Positions 8,415 to 16,882 of a DNA stretch of 64,000 bases are shown piece by piece. Numbering within the stretch: the stretch's first letter is position 1; each line of letters begins with the position of its first letter. The notes beneath the pieces were generated by a model that saw only the letters and a list, made by a program, of their open reading frames with translations, searched no databases and was not told where the DNA came from. Source of the stretch: Streptomyces sp. WP-1 (GTDB lineage Bacteria > Actinomycetota > Actinomycetes > Streptomycetales > Streptomycetaceae). Location: assembly GCF_030450125.1 (NCBI RefSeq), contig NZ_CP123923.1, positions 4,154,001-4,218,000 of the forward strand. Reading direction: 5' to 3'. The translations under genes and the position numbers were made by a program.

Positions 8415-9908
8415 GTGAGCACCGAGAACGAGGGCAACGCGGTACCCCCGGCCCCGTCCGCACCTCCCGTGCCGGTGGCCTCTCCCGACGCGTCCCCGCA
8501 GGCACACACCACGCCGGAGGGGACCGAGGGGCCGGCGGGCCCGGGGCACCGCCCAGCAGATCGGCAGCCGGGCCAGGGCTACCCCGCCGCTCCGGCCGGC
8601 GCCGAACCGACCGCCCCGCTGCCGCCGGTCCCCGGGACCGCCCCGCAGCCTCCCGCCGCGAGCCCCCAGGGCTCCTGGCCGCCCCCGCCGCCGCCCGGCA
8701 CCCCCGCCTACGCCGAGGGCGCGGGCGGCGCGGGTGGCGGTGCCGCCTGGGGAGCGTCGTACCAGCAGCCCGTCCCCAAGCCGAAGGGGCGCGGTGGCCT
8801 GCTCGCCGCGGTCCTGGTGGCCGCGCTGGTCGCGGGCGGTCTGGGCGGCGGCCTCGGCTACACCCTGGCCAGGAACAACGACAACGGCAGCTCCACCACC
8901 GTCTCCGCGTCCGACAACGGCGCGGCGCAGGTCAAGCGCGCCCCCGGCACCATCGCCAACGTGGCCGCCAAGGCGCTGCCCAGCACCGTCACCATCGAGG
9001 CCGAGGGCTCCAACGGCGACGGCGGCACCGGCACCGGCTTCGTCTTCGACAAGCAGGGCCACATCATCACCAACAACCACGTGGTGGCGGACGCCCTCGA
9101 CGGCGGCAAGCTGACCGCGACGTTCCCCGACGGCCGGAAGTACGACGCCGAGGTCGTCGGCCACGCGCAGGGCTACGACGTGGCGGTCGTCAAGCTCAAG
9201 AACCCGCCCTCCGACCTCGACCCGCTGCCGCTCGGCGACTCCGACAAGGTGGCCGTCGGCGACGAGACGATCGCCATCGGCGCCCCCTTCGGCCTGTCGA
9301 ACACGGTGACGACCGGCATCATCAGCGCCAAGAACCGCCCGGTGGCCTCCAGCGACGGCAGCGCCACGAGCAAGGCGTCGTACATGAGCGCGCTCCAGAC
9401 CGACGCGTCCATCAACCCGGGCAACTCCGGCGGTCCGCTGCTGGACGCCTCCGGCGCGGTGATCGGCATCAACTCGGCGATCCAGTCCTCGGGCAGCAGC
9501 GGCGGCTTCGGCTCCGGCGGGCAGTCCGGTTCGATCGGCCTCGGCTTCGCCATCCCGATCAACCAGGCGAAGTACGTCGCCCAGCAGCTGATCAAGACCG
9601 GCAAGCCGGTGTACGCCAAGATCGGCGCGTCCGTCTCGCTGGAGGACTCCACGGACGGCGCGAAGATCACCGACCAGGGCTCGGGCGGCGCCGCAGCGGT
9701 GGAATCGGGGGGTCCGGCCGACAAGGCGGGCCTGAAGCCCGGCGACGTGATCACCAAGCTGGACGACTCGGTGATCGACAGCGGTCCCACCCTGATCGGC
9801 GAGATCTGGACCCACAAGCCGGGCGACAAGGTGACCATCACCTACAAGCGCGGCGGCCAGGAGCACACGGCCCAGCTGACCCTCGGCGCCCGCACCGGCG
9901 ACAGCTGA
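8415..9908 (+). CDS. Membrane-anchored HtrA/DegP-like serine protease with PDZ domain
   Basis: A 497-residue protein. A cytosolic Pro/Ala/Gly-rich N-terminus (1-125) is followed by one transmembrane helix (GLLAAVLVAALVAGGLGGGLGYTLA, about 128-152), an extracytoplasmic trypsin-like domain and a C-terminal PDZ domain (about 400-490, with GPADKAGLKPGDVITKLDD). The catalytic triad is visible as His in TNNHVVAD (about 222), Asp in YDVAVVKL (about 255) and Ser in NPGNSGGPL (about 338). The family degrades or refolds misfolded envelope proteins. The GTG start has GAGGAG about eight bases upstream. The gene stands alone and ends shortly before tRNA-Ser(UGA). Confidence 0.92.
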   Translation: MSTENEGNAVPPAPSAPPVPVASPDASPQAHTTPEGTEGPAGPGHRPADRQPGQGYPAAPAGAEPTAPLPPVPGTAPQPPAASPQGSWPPPPPPGTPAYAEGAGGAGGGAAWGASYQQPVPKPKGRGGLLAAVLVAALVAGGLGGGLGYTLARNNDNGSSTTVSASDNGAAQVKRAPGTIANVAAKALPSTVTIEAEGSNGDGGTGTGFVFDKQGHIITNNHVVADALDGGKLTATFPDGRKYDAEVVGHAQGYDVAVVKLKNPPSDLDPLPLGDSDKVAVGDETIAIGAPFGLSNTVTTGIISAKNRPVASSDGSATSKASYMSALQTDASINPGNSGGPLLDASGAVIGINSAIQSSGSSGGFGSGGQSGSIGLGFAIPINQAKYVAQQLIKTGKPVYAKIGASVSLEDSTDGAKITDQGSGGAAAVESGGPADKAGLKPGDVITKLDDSVIDSGPTLIGEIWTHKPGDKVTITYKRGGQEHTAQLTLGARTGDS

Positions 9909-10004
9909 CCTCCCCCTCCCGCCGGGGCCGTTGTCCCCAACGCCCCCGCGACCGCCCCCGGGCCGGTACGCTGTACCCCGCTCCGCCCCAGGTGGGCGGC
10001 GCGG

Positions 10005-10091
10005 GGAGGCGTGCCCGAGCGGCCTAAGGGAACGGTCTTGAAAACCGTCGTGGCAGCGATGTCACCGTGGGTTCAAATCCCACCGCCTCCG
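10005..10091 (+). tRNA. tRNA-Ser (anticodon UGA)
   Basis: The acceptor stem GGAGGCG pairs with CGCCTCC, followed by discriminator G. The anticodon arm ACGGT-CTTGAAA-ACCGT places TGA at 10039-10041. A long class II variable arm and the TTCAAAT T-loop are present. The total is 87 bases, and CCA is not encoded. Confidence 0.95.
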
Positions 10092-10106
10092 CACAGGCCA
10101 TGCGCC

Positions 10107-10138
10107 ACAAGGGGTGCCCCGGAAGGGGCACCCCTTGT
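10107..10138 (+). terminator. Terminator of tRNA-Ser(UGA)
   Basis: 14-bp arms ACAAGGGGTGCCCC and GGGGCACCCCTTGT enclose a GGAA tetraloop, starting 16 bp after the tRNA. Confidence 0.8.
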
Positions 10139-10180
10139 GCGTACCGGAGCGGCTCGGAGCCCCTCCGCCGAGTGTTGACC

Positions 10181-10582
10181 ATGCCCATTACACTGCCCGC
10201 TCCGACAGAGCCGGTGGACGTCCTGGTCTCCCTGGTCGGCCACACCTCGGCCGCCGGGGCGCAGCGGGTGATCGACGACACCCGCAGGTCCGCGAAGGGA
10301 TGCGCGCACCTCGCCTACGACGACGGCGGGACGATGCGTATGAACCTGGCGCCCCTGTCCCTGCCGGTCATGGGGGACGACTCCACCGTCACCCGCGCCG
10401 GTGTGATCATCGGCAAGCAAAGGGTCTGCACGACCATCGGGATGGTGCGCGTGGGTACCGTCTCGCTGAACATCATGGTGTCCGGCGACCGCTACCACTC
10501 CGGGGATCTCCAGACCGTCGCGGAGGCGTCGGTGAACAGGCTCGAGAAGGTGGACCCCCAGGTCGCGGGCGCCGCTTCCTGA
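10181..10582 (+). pseudogene. Truncated lipoprotein/sensor-domain-like fragment next to tRNA-Ser
   Basis: The 133-residue reading frame has good Streptomyces codon use. It resembles the C-terminal extracytoplasmic part of actinobacterial sensor-domain lipoproteins: two Cys (GCAHL, RVCTT), a VDVLVSLVGHTSAAGAQRVI opening and a TVAEASVNRLEKV ending. There is no signal peptide or lipobox and no convincing ribosome binding site before the ATG; an in-frame GTG at 10172 is no better. The frame opens only 43 bp after the tRNA terminator. The simplest reading is a gene that lost its 5' half at the tRNA. A short cytosolic protein remains possible. Confidence 0.5.
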
Positions 10583-10600
10583 CGCCGCCGGGGGTTCGGC

Positions 10601-11455
10601 CTACGGCCCGTGTCCCGTCATCCGCGCCGCCGAGGCGATCGTCGCGCGGGCCTCCTGTTCGGACAGGCCGGTGTGGCGGGCCGCCTCGGTGAGGGGGATG
10701 ACGAGGGCGGGGCCGAGGCCGTTCTCGTAGGCGCGGCAGGCGGCCCAGAAGAGGCGGGTGTTGCGCTGGCCCTCGTGCGCGGTGAGCACGAAGTGGACGA
10801 GGCCGTGGCCGTGGTCCCCGAGGGCGCGGTGGGGGGTGCGCGGGGGCGGCAGGAGCAGACGCAGCAGCGCCGGCGGGCACGCGGCCGGGGGCAGGCCCGC
10901 GGTGCCCGGCAGGGTGCCGTAGACGCCGTGGGCGGTGCGGGAGCCGGGGCCCACCAGGTAGCCGCCGGCGCCCCGGATGTCGATGCCGGGGGCGAGCCGG
11001 CTCGCCGAGTTCGGTACGACGATGTCCGGGGGCCCGGTCAGCCACAGATGCCGGCCGCCGCTCGGGGTGAGCACGACCACCGTCTCCGGAACGGTGAACA
11101 GATGGCGCAGGCCCAGTTCGCGCAGGGCGGCCGGGGCGTCCGTGCCGGACTTGGTGTCCAGGTCGACGCCGATCAGGTGGTACGGGGGCAGCCCGCAGGC
11201 GATGCCGTAGCCGGTGGCCCAGGGCGCGGCGGCGAACATCTCGCGGATGCGTGCCGGGTCCGCCGAGGCGTCGTACACCCCGTGGCCGAAGCGGCCGCAC
11301 TCGCCGTGGCAGACGGGGCCGGGGTCGTCGTGGTGCGGGGAGCGCAGGGCCGGGAGCTTGGTCCGGGACAGGGGGAGGACGGCCAGGCCGCGTTCGGCGA
11401 CGGACAGGGCATGGGCGAGGGCCAGCGTCGTGGCCTGCCGGTCGGTGGTGGCCAT
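10601..11455 (-). CDS. Prim-Pol domain protein (bifunctional DNA primase/polymerase)
   Basis: A 284-residue stand-alone Prim-Pol domain protein. Key motifs are intact: the GVDLDTKSG strand with the catalytic Asp pair (about 96-98), SGGRHLWLTGP with the His (about 134), and GIDIRGAGGYLVGPGS. A Cys/His cluster (VCHGECGRFGH) near residue 50 could bind zinc. A C-terminal helical part (about 220-284) looks like a small HTH or PriCT-like extension. Such proteins can prime or extend DNA, in chromosomes or mobile elements. The ATG at 11455 sits 11 bp from a LexA-like box, suggesting DNA-damage control. No helicase domain is fused and no element genes are adjacent. Confidence 0.8.
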   Translation of the reverse strand: MATTDRQATTLALAHALSVAERGLAVLPLSRTKLPALRSPHHDDPGPVCHGECGRFGHGVYDASADPARIREMFAAAPWATGYGIACGLPPYHLIGVDLDTKSGTDAPAALRELGLRHLFTVPETVVVLTPSGGRHLWLTGPPDIVVPNSASRLAPGIDIRGAGGYLVGPGSRTAHGVYGTLPGTAGLPPAACPPALLRLLLPPPRTPHRALGDHGHGLVHFVLTAHEGQRNTRLFWAACRAYENGLGPALVIPLTEAARHTGLSEQEARATIASAARMTGHGP

Positions 11456-11465
11456 GACCCCATGT

Positions 11466-11481
11466 TCGGACGTATGTTCGA
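11466..11481 (-). promoter_or_regulatory. LexA-like SOS box upstream of the Prim-Pol gene
   Basis: In the direction of the gene the site reads TCGAACATACGTCCGA, matching the actinobacterial LexA palindrome TCGAAC-N4-GTTCGA at 11 of 12 fixed positions. It lies 11 bp before the ATG, where a bound repressor would block transcription. Confidence 0.55.
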
Positions 11482-11627
11482 AAAAAGAAAGAGGTTTATC
11501 GGCCGGTGATCACGCGTGCGTGCGAAGTGCCGCTTTCGGAGGGATGCGCCGGAGACCGCCGGGCAGGTCTGGCTGCGCGACACCGCCCACGGCGGTCGAG
11601 ACGGCGACCGGCTTCGAGAGGATCACC

Positions 11628-11696
11628 ATGGCAGGCATGCGCACCGCCCGCGGCCACCGGCATCGGCTTCGGCCCGCCGCGGCGAGCCCCGGCTGA
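11628..11696 (+). CDS. Possible 22-residue peptide ORF
   Basis: ATG follows GAGAGGATCACC, a reasonable ribosome binding site, and opens a basic 22-codon frame (MAGMRTARGHRHRLRPAAAS...) ending in TGA. A strong 16-bp hairpin follows 34 bp later. It could be a leader peptide or a chance ORF, and nothing identifies it. Confidence 0.2.
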   Translation: MAGMRTARGHRHRLRPAAASPG

Positions 11697-11730
11697 CGGC
11701 CCGAGGGGGCGCGCTCCGGGGATGCGGGAC

Positions 11731-11766
11731 GGCGGCGCGGCGGTGCTTCGGCACCGCCGCGCCGCC
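11731..11766 (+). terminator. Strong hairpin with TTCG tetraloop
   Basis: Perfect 16-bp arms (GGCGGCGCGGCGGTGC and its complement) close a TTCG loop. It lies between the divergent Prim-Pol gene and the hydratase operon, so it would end a short plus-strand transcript from about 11.5 kb or insulate the operon promoter. Confidence 0.6.
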
Positions 11767-11800
11767 GCGTTCCCGGCGTACGTCCGACGGGTCGGTCTTC

Positions 11801-11833
11801 TTGACAGTCCCGCCGTAGCTGACGGACAGTCAG
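11801..11833 (+). promoter_or_regulatory. Promoter/operator of the hydratase-aldolase operon
   Basis: TTGACA (11801-11806) is a consensus -35 element. GACAGTC recurs 24 bp further on, and CTGAC-GGACA-GTCAG (11819-11833) is an inverted repeat over the expected -10/start region, typical of a TetR-family operator. The -10 element itself is not clear. Confidence 0.4.
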
Positions 11834-11874
11834 GAACGAAGCAGGAGGCCGAACATCGCAGCGGGAGGCCGGAC

Positions 11875-12795
11875 ATGGCGGCACGGGCGGACGACACGCA
11901 GGCGCGGCTCGCGGCGTACGAGGGGCTTCCCGCCGCCGCCACCGGGACCGGCCGGGACCCCGTCAACCTGCCGATGATCCGGCACTGGTGCGAGGCCATG
12001 GGCGACACCAGCCCCGCCTACCGGGGGCCCGGCGCCATCGCCCCGCCCACCATGCTCCAGGCCTGGACGATGGCCGGCCTCTCCGGTCACGACGACCGCT
12101 CGGGCCCCTACGACGAACTGCTGCGCCTCCTGGACGAGCTGGGCTGCACCTCGGTCGTCGCCACCGACTGCGAGCAGGAGTACCTGCGCCCGCTGCGGCC
12201 GGGCGACACGGTCACCTTCGACACGGTGATCGAATCGGTGTCGGACCGCAAGACCACCAGGCTGGGTACCGGCCACTTCGTCACCACCCGCACCGACATC
12301 CGCGCGGACGGCGACCTCGCGGGCACCCACCGCTTCCGCATCCTCAAGTACGCCCCCGCCCGCACCCCGGCACCCAAGGCCAAGGCCAAGGCCGAGTCCG
12401 GGCGCCCCCGCCCCGTCGTCAACCGCGACAACGCCGGCTTCTGGCAGGGCGTCGCCGAGCACCGGCTGCTCATCCAGCGCTGCACCGGCTGCGGCACCCT
12501 GCGCCACCCCTGGCTGCCCGGCTGCAACGCCTGCGGCGGCCCGGACTGGGACACGGTCGAGGCGGGCGGCGAGGGCACCGTCCACTCGTACGTCGTGCTG
12601 CACCACCCGCCCTTCCCCGCCTTCGACCCGCCCTACGCGGTCGCCCTGGTCCAACTCGCCGAAGGGGTGCGGCTGGTGAGCAACGTGATCGGGGTGCCGT
12701 ACGACAAGGTGCGGATCGGGATGCCGGTGCGGCTCGAATTCGCGCGGTACGACGAGGAGGTGACACTGCCGGTGTTCCGTGCGGTGGCGGCATGA
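11875..12795 (+). CDS. ChsH2-like fusion: MaoC-type hydratase domain plus DUF35 zinc/OB domain
   Basis: A 306-residue protein. The N-terminal half (about 1-155) is a MaoC-like hot-dog domain. After a Lys/Ala linker comes a DUF35 unit with a zinc ribbon (CTGCG...CNACGG, about 203-219) and an OB fold. This architecture and length match ChsH2 (Rv3542c) of the mycobacterial cholesterol side-chain pathway. There it pairs with ChsH1 to hydrate an enoyl-CoA, and its DUF35 part binds the Ltp2 retro-aldolase. The next two genes are those partners, overlapping by 4 bp each. The ATG follows GGGAGG. The real substrate is unknown, as no other steroid genes are in view. Confidence 0.85.
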   Translation: MAARADDTQARLAAYEGLPAAATGTGRDPVNLPMIRHWCEAMGDTSPAYRGPGAIAPPTMLQAWTMAGLSGHDDRSGPYDELLRLLDELGCTSVVATDCEQEYLRPLRPGDTVTFDTVIESVSDRKTTRLGTGHFVTTRTDIRADGDLAGTHRFRILKYAPARTPAPKAKAKAESGRPRPVVNRDNAGFWQGVAEHRLLIQRCTGCGTLRHPWLPGCNACGGPDWDTVEAGGEGTVHSYVVLHHPPFPAFDPPYAVALVQLAEGVRLVSNVIGVPYDKVRIGMPVRLEFARYDEEVTLPVFRAVAA

Positions 12796-13190
12796 GGCCG
12801 GCCGGCACCGAACTGCCGCCGCTGGAGATCCCGTTGACCCGCACGCTCATCGTGGCGGGCGCGATCGCCTCCCGGGACTACCAGGACGTGCATCATGATC
12901 CGGAACTCGCCCGGGACAAGGGCTCCCCGGACGTCTTCATGAACATCCTGACCACGAACGGCCTGGTGGGCCGGTACATCACCGACCACTTCGGCCCCAC
13001 CGCGATCCTCCGCAAGGTCGCCATCCGGCTCGGGGCCCCCAACTACCCCGGCGACACCATGGTGCTGACCGGCCGGATCGAGCGGGTCGACGGCGACACC
13101 GCCACCGTGCGCGTCGTCGGCGCCAACGGCCTCGGCACCCATGTGACCGGCACGGTGACCGTCACCCTCCCCGAGGAGGCCCGCCCGTGA
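12792..13190 (+). CDS. ChsH1-like MaoC family hydratase
   Basis: A 132-residue single hot-dog protein that should form the catalytic half of a heteromeric enoyl-CoA hydratase. The hydratase-2 motif is intact (SRDYQDVHHDPELA with the catalytic Asp and His, about 28-40), followed by FMNILTTNGLVGRYITD. Its start overlaps the stop of the preceding gene (ATGA), implying translational coupling with the ChsH2-like partner. Length and order match Rv3541c. Confidence 0.85.
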   Translation: MRPAGTELPPLEIPLTRTLIVAGAIASRDYQDVHHDPELARDKGSPDVFMNILTTNGLVGRYITDHFGPTAILRKVAIRLGAPNYPGDTMVLTGRIERVDGDTATVRVVGANGLGTHVTGTVTVTLPEEARP

Positions 13191-14353
13191 GCCTGCGCGC
13201 GAAGGACACCCTCGGCGGACGCGCCGCCGTCGTCGGGATCGGCGCCACCGAGTTCTCCAAGGACTCCGGGCGCAGCGAACTGCGGCTGGCGGTGGAGGCG
13301 GTGCGCGCCGCCCTCGACGACGCCGGGCTGGCCCCCGCCGACGTGGACGGCCTGGTCACCTTCACCATGGACACCAGCCCGGAGATCACGGTCGCCCAGG
13401 CCTGCGGGATGGGCGAGCTGTCCTTCTTCTCCCGGGTCCACTACGGCGGCGGCGCGGCCTGCGCGACCGTGCAGCAGGCGGCGCTGGCCGTGGCGGCCGG
13501 GGTCGCCGAGGTGGTGGTCTGCTACCGCGCCTTCAACGAGCGCTCGGGGCGCAGGTTCGGCGCCGGCGTCCGGCACCGCGAGCCCTCGGCGGAGGGCGCG
13601 GCGCTCGGCTGGGTGCTCCCGTTCGGGCTGCTCACCCCGGCCTCCTGGGTGGCGATGGCGGCCCAGCGCTATCTGCACACCCACGGGCTGACCCCCGAGG
13701 CGTTCGGCCATGTCGCCGTGACCGGCCGCGCCCATGCCGCGACCAACCCGGCCGCCTACTTCCACGGCCGCCCGATCACCCTCGCCGAACACGCCGCCTC
13801 CCGCTGGATCGTGGAGCCGCTGCGGCTGCTGGACTGCTGCCAGGAGACCGACGGCGGCCAGGCACTCGTCGTCACCTCCCTGGAACGGGCCCGCGACCTG
13901 CCCCGCCCGCCCGCCGTGATCGCGGCCGCCGCCCAGGGCGCGGGCCGGGCCCAGGAGCAGATGACGAGCTTCTACCGGGACGAGCTGACCGGGCTGCCGG
14001 AGATGGGCGCGGTGGCGCGCCAGCTGTGGCGCACCTCGGGCCTCGCCCCCGCCGACATCGACGTGGGCATCCTGTACGACCACTTCACCCCGTTCGTGCT
14101 GATGCAGCTGGAGGAGTTCGGCTTCTGCGCCCGGGGCGAGGCGGCGGACTTCACGGCCGGGCGGCGGCTGCCCCTCAACACCCACGGGGGCCAGCTGGGG
14201 GAGGCGTACCTGCACGGCATGAACGGCATCGCGGAGGCGGTGCGCCAGCTGCGCGGCACCGCCGTGAACCAGGTCCCCGGGGCCGCCCGGACCCTGGTGA
14301 CCGCCGGTACCGGGGTGCCGACATCGGGCCTGGTCCTGGCGGCGGACGACTGA
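13187..14353 (+). CDS. Ltp2-like thiolase-fold lipid-transfer protein / retro-aldolase
   Basis: A 388-residue thiolase-superfamily protein of the SCP-x/Ltp type. The N-terminal VVGIGATEFSKDSGRS and the C-terminal YDHFTPFVLMQLEEFGFC and NTHGGQLGEAYLHGMNG match Ltp2 (Rv3540c), which cleaves the hydrated side-chain CoA ester in steroid breakdown using tyrosines in these regions. HYGGGAACATVQ replaces the standard thiolase nucleophile region. GTG overlaps the upstream TGA (GTGA), so the three genes form one translationally coupled operon. It could instead act on other branched acyl-CoAs. Confidence 0.85.
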   Translation: MSLRAKDTLGGRAAVVGIGATEFSKDSGRSELRLAVEAVRAALDDAGLAPADVDGLVTFTMDTSPEITVAQACGMGELSFFSRVHYGGGAACATVQQAALAVAAGVAEVVVCYRAFNERSGRRFGAGVRHREPSAEGAALGWVLPFGLLTPASWVAMAAQRYLHTHGLTPEAFGHVAVTGRAHAATNPAAYFHGRPITLAEHAASRWIVEPLRLLDCCQETDGGQALVVTSLERARDLPRPPAVIAAAAQGAGRAQEQMTSFYRDELTGLPEMGAVARQLWRTSGLAPADIDVGILYDHFTPFVLMQLEEFGFCARGEAADFTAGRRLPLNTHGGQLGEAYLHGMNGIAEAVRQLRGTAVNQVPGAARTLVTAGTGVPTSGLVLAADD

Positions 14354-14500
14354 ACTTTCCGGGGTGCGACCCGGGGTCGGGCGTACCCCCGCTCCACCTT
14401 CAGGAGGTGGAGTCGTCCCCATCCGTACAACCTGAGGGGGACCCCGCTTCGGCACCTGCGGCCGATCCCGGGACGCGAAGGCCGCTCATAGCGTGGAGCC

Positions 14501-15037
14501 ATGACCACACCCGTCTGCACCAGCGCCTCGGCAGCGGCCCCCGCGTACCCGTCGTTCACGTCGTACGTCCGGGCCCGCCGGCCCGTCCTGCTGCGCGCCG
14601 CGCGCTCGCTGACCGCGAACCCCTGTGACGCCGAGGACCTGCTGCAGACCGCGCTGGCCAAGACCTACGCCGCCTGGGAGCGGATCGAGAACCAGCGGGC
14701 GCTCGACGGCTATGTGCGCCGCGCGCTGCTGAACACACGGACCTCGCAGTGGCGCAAGCGCCGGGTGGACGAGTTCGCCTGCGACGAGCTGCCCGAGCCG
14801 GAGCCGCTGCCCGACGCCGACCAGGCCGAGCGGCAGGCGCTGCACGACGCGATGTGGCGGGCCGTCATGAAGCTGCCCACGCGGCAGCGGGCGATGGTCG
14901 TCCTGCGGTACTACGAGGACCTCAGCGAGGCCCAGACCGCGGAGGTGCTGGGGGTCTCGGTGGGCACGGTGAAGTCGGCGGTGTCCCGGGCGCTCGGCAA
15001 GCTGCGGGAGGACCCGGAGCTGGGGCTGGCGCGGTAG
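14501..15037 (+). CDS. SigE-family ECF RNA polymerase sigma factor
   Basis: A 178-residue ECF sigma factor. Region 2 runs about 20-90 (VLLRAARSLTANPCDAEDLLQTALAKTYAAWERI...). The helix-turn-helix region 4.2 is about 120-170 (KLPTRQRAMVVLRYYEDLSEAQTAEVLGVSVGTVKSAVSRAL). No anti-sigma gene lies next to it. Length and sequence fit the short actinobacterial SigE-family group. The ATG was chosen as the first start before the conserved region; the ribosome binding site is weak. It lies 147 bp after the Ltp2-like gene and is probably a separate unit. Confidence 0.88.
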   Translation: MTTPVCTSASAAAPAYPSFTSYVRARRPVLLRAARSLTANPCDAEDLLQTALAKTYAAWERIENQRALDGYVRRALLNTRTSQWRKRRVDEFACDELPEPEPLPDADQAERQALHDAMWRAVMKLPTRQRAMVVLRYYEDLSEAQTAEVLGVSVGTVKSAVSRALGKLREDPELGLAR

Positions 15038-15086
15038 CCGGGACCTCCGCACGGCTTCCCGGCCGCCAGTGACATTCCACCTAGTG

Positions 15087-15104
15087 ACATACCGCCCGGT
15101 ATGT
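15087..15104 (+). promoter_or_regulatory. Palindromic operator before the acyl-CoA ligase
   Basis: ACATACCG-CC-CGGTATGT has perfect 8-bp arms and the look of a TetR-family site. The word AGTGACAT occurs twice just upstream, at about 15068 and 15083. It is 57 bp from the ligase start codon. Confidence 0.55.
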
Positions 15105-15161
15105 GCGCAGAATCAGCGCACCCCCCTACTACCGCGTAGGCACCGTCGCCGGGAGGACTCC

Positions 15162-16817
<1,656 letters not shown>

Positions 16818-16821
16818 GACG

Positions 16822-16866
16822 TAAGGGGGAGGGGGCCGGTGCTGTCGCCCGGCCCCCTCCCCCTTA
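16822..16866. terminator. Bidirectional terminator between convergent genes
   Basis: 18-bp perfect arms (TAAGGGGGAGGGGGCCGG and complement) lie between the ligase stop and the stop of the minus-strand PAS protein. The T-rich end on each strand suits both directions. Confidence 0.8.
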
Positions 16867-16882
16867 CGGCATTCCCCGTCGG

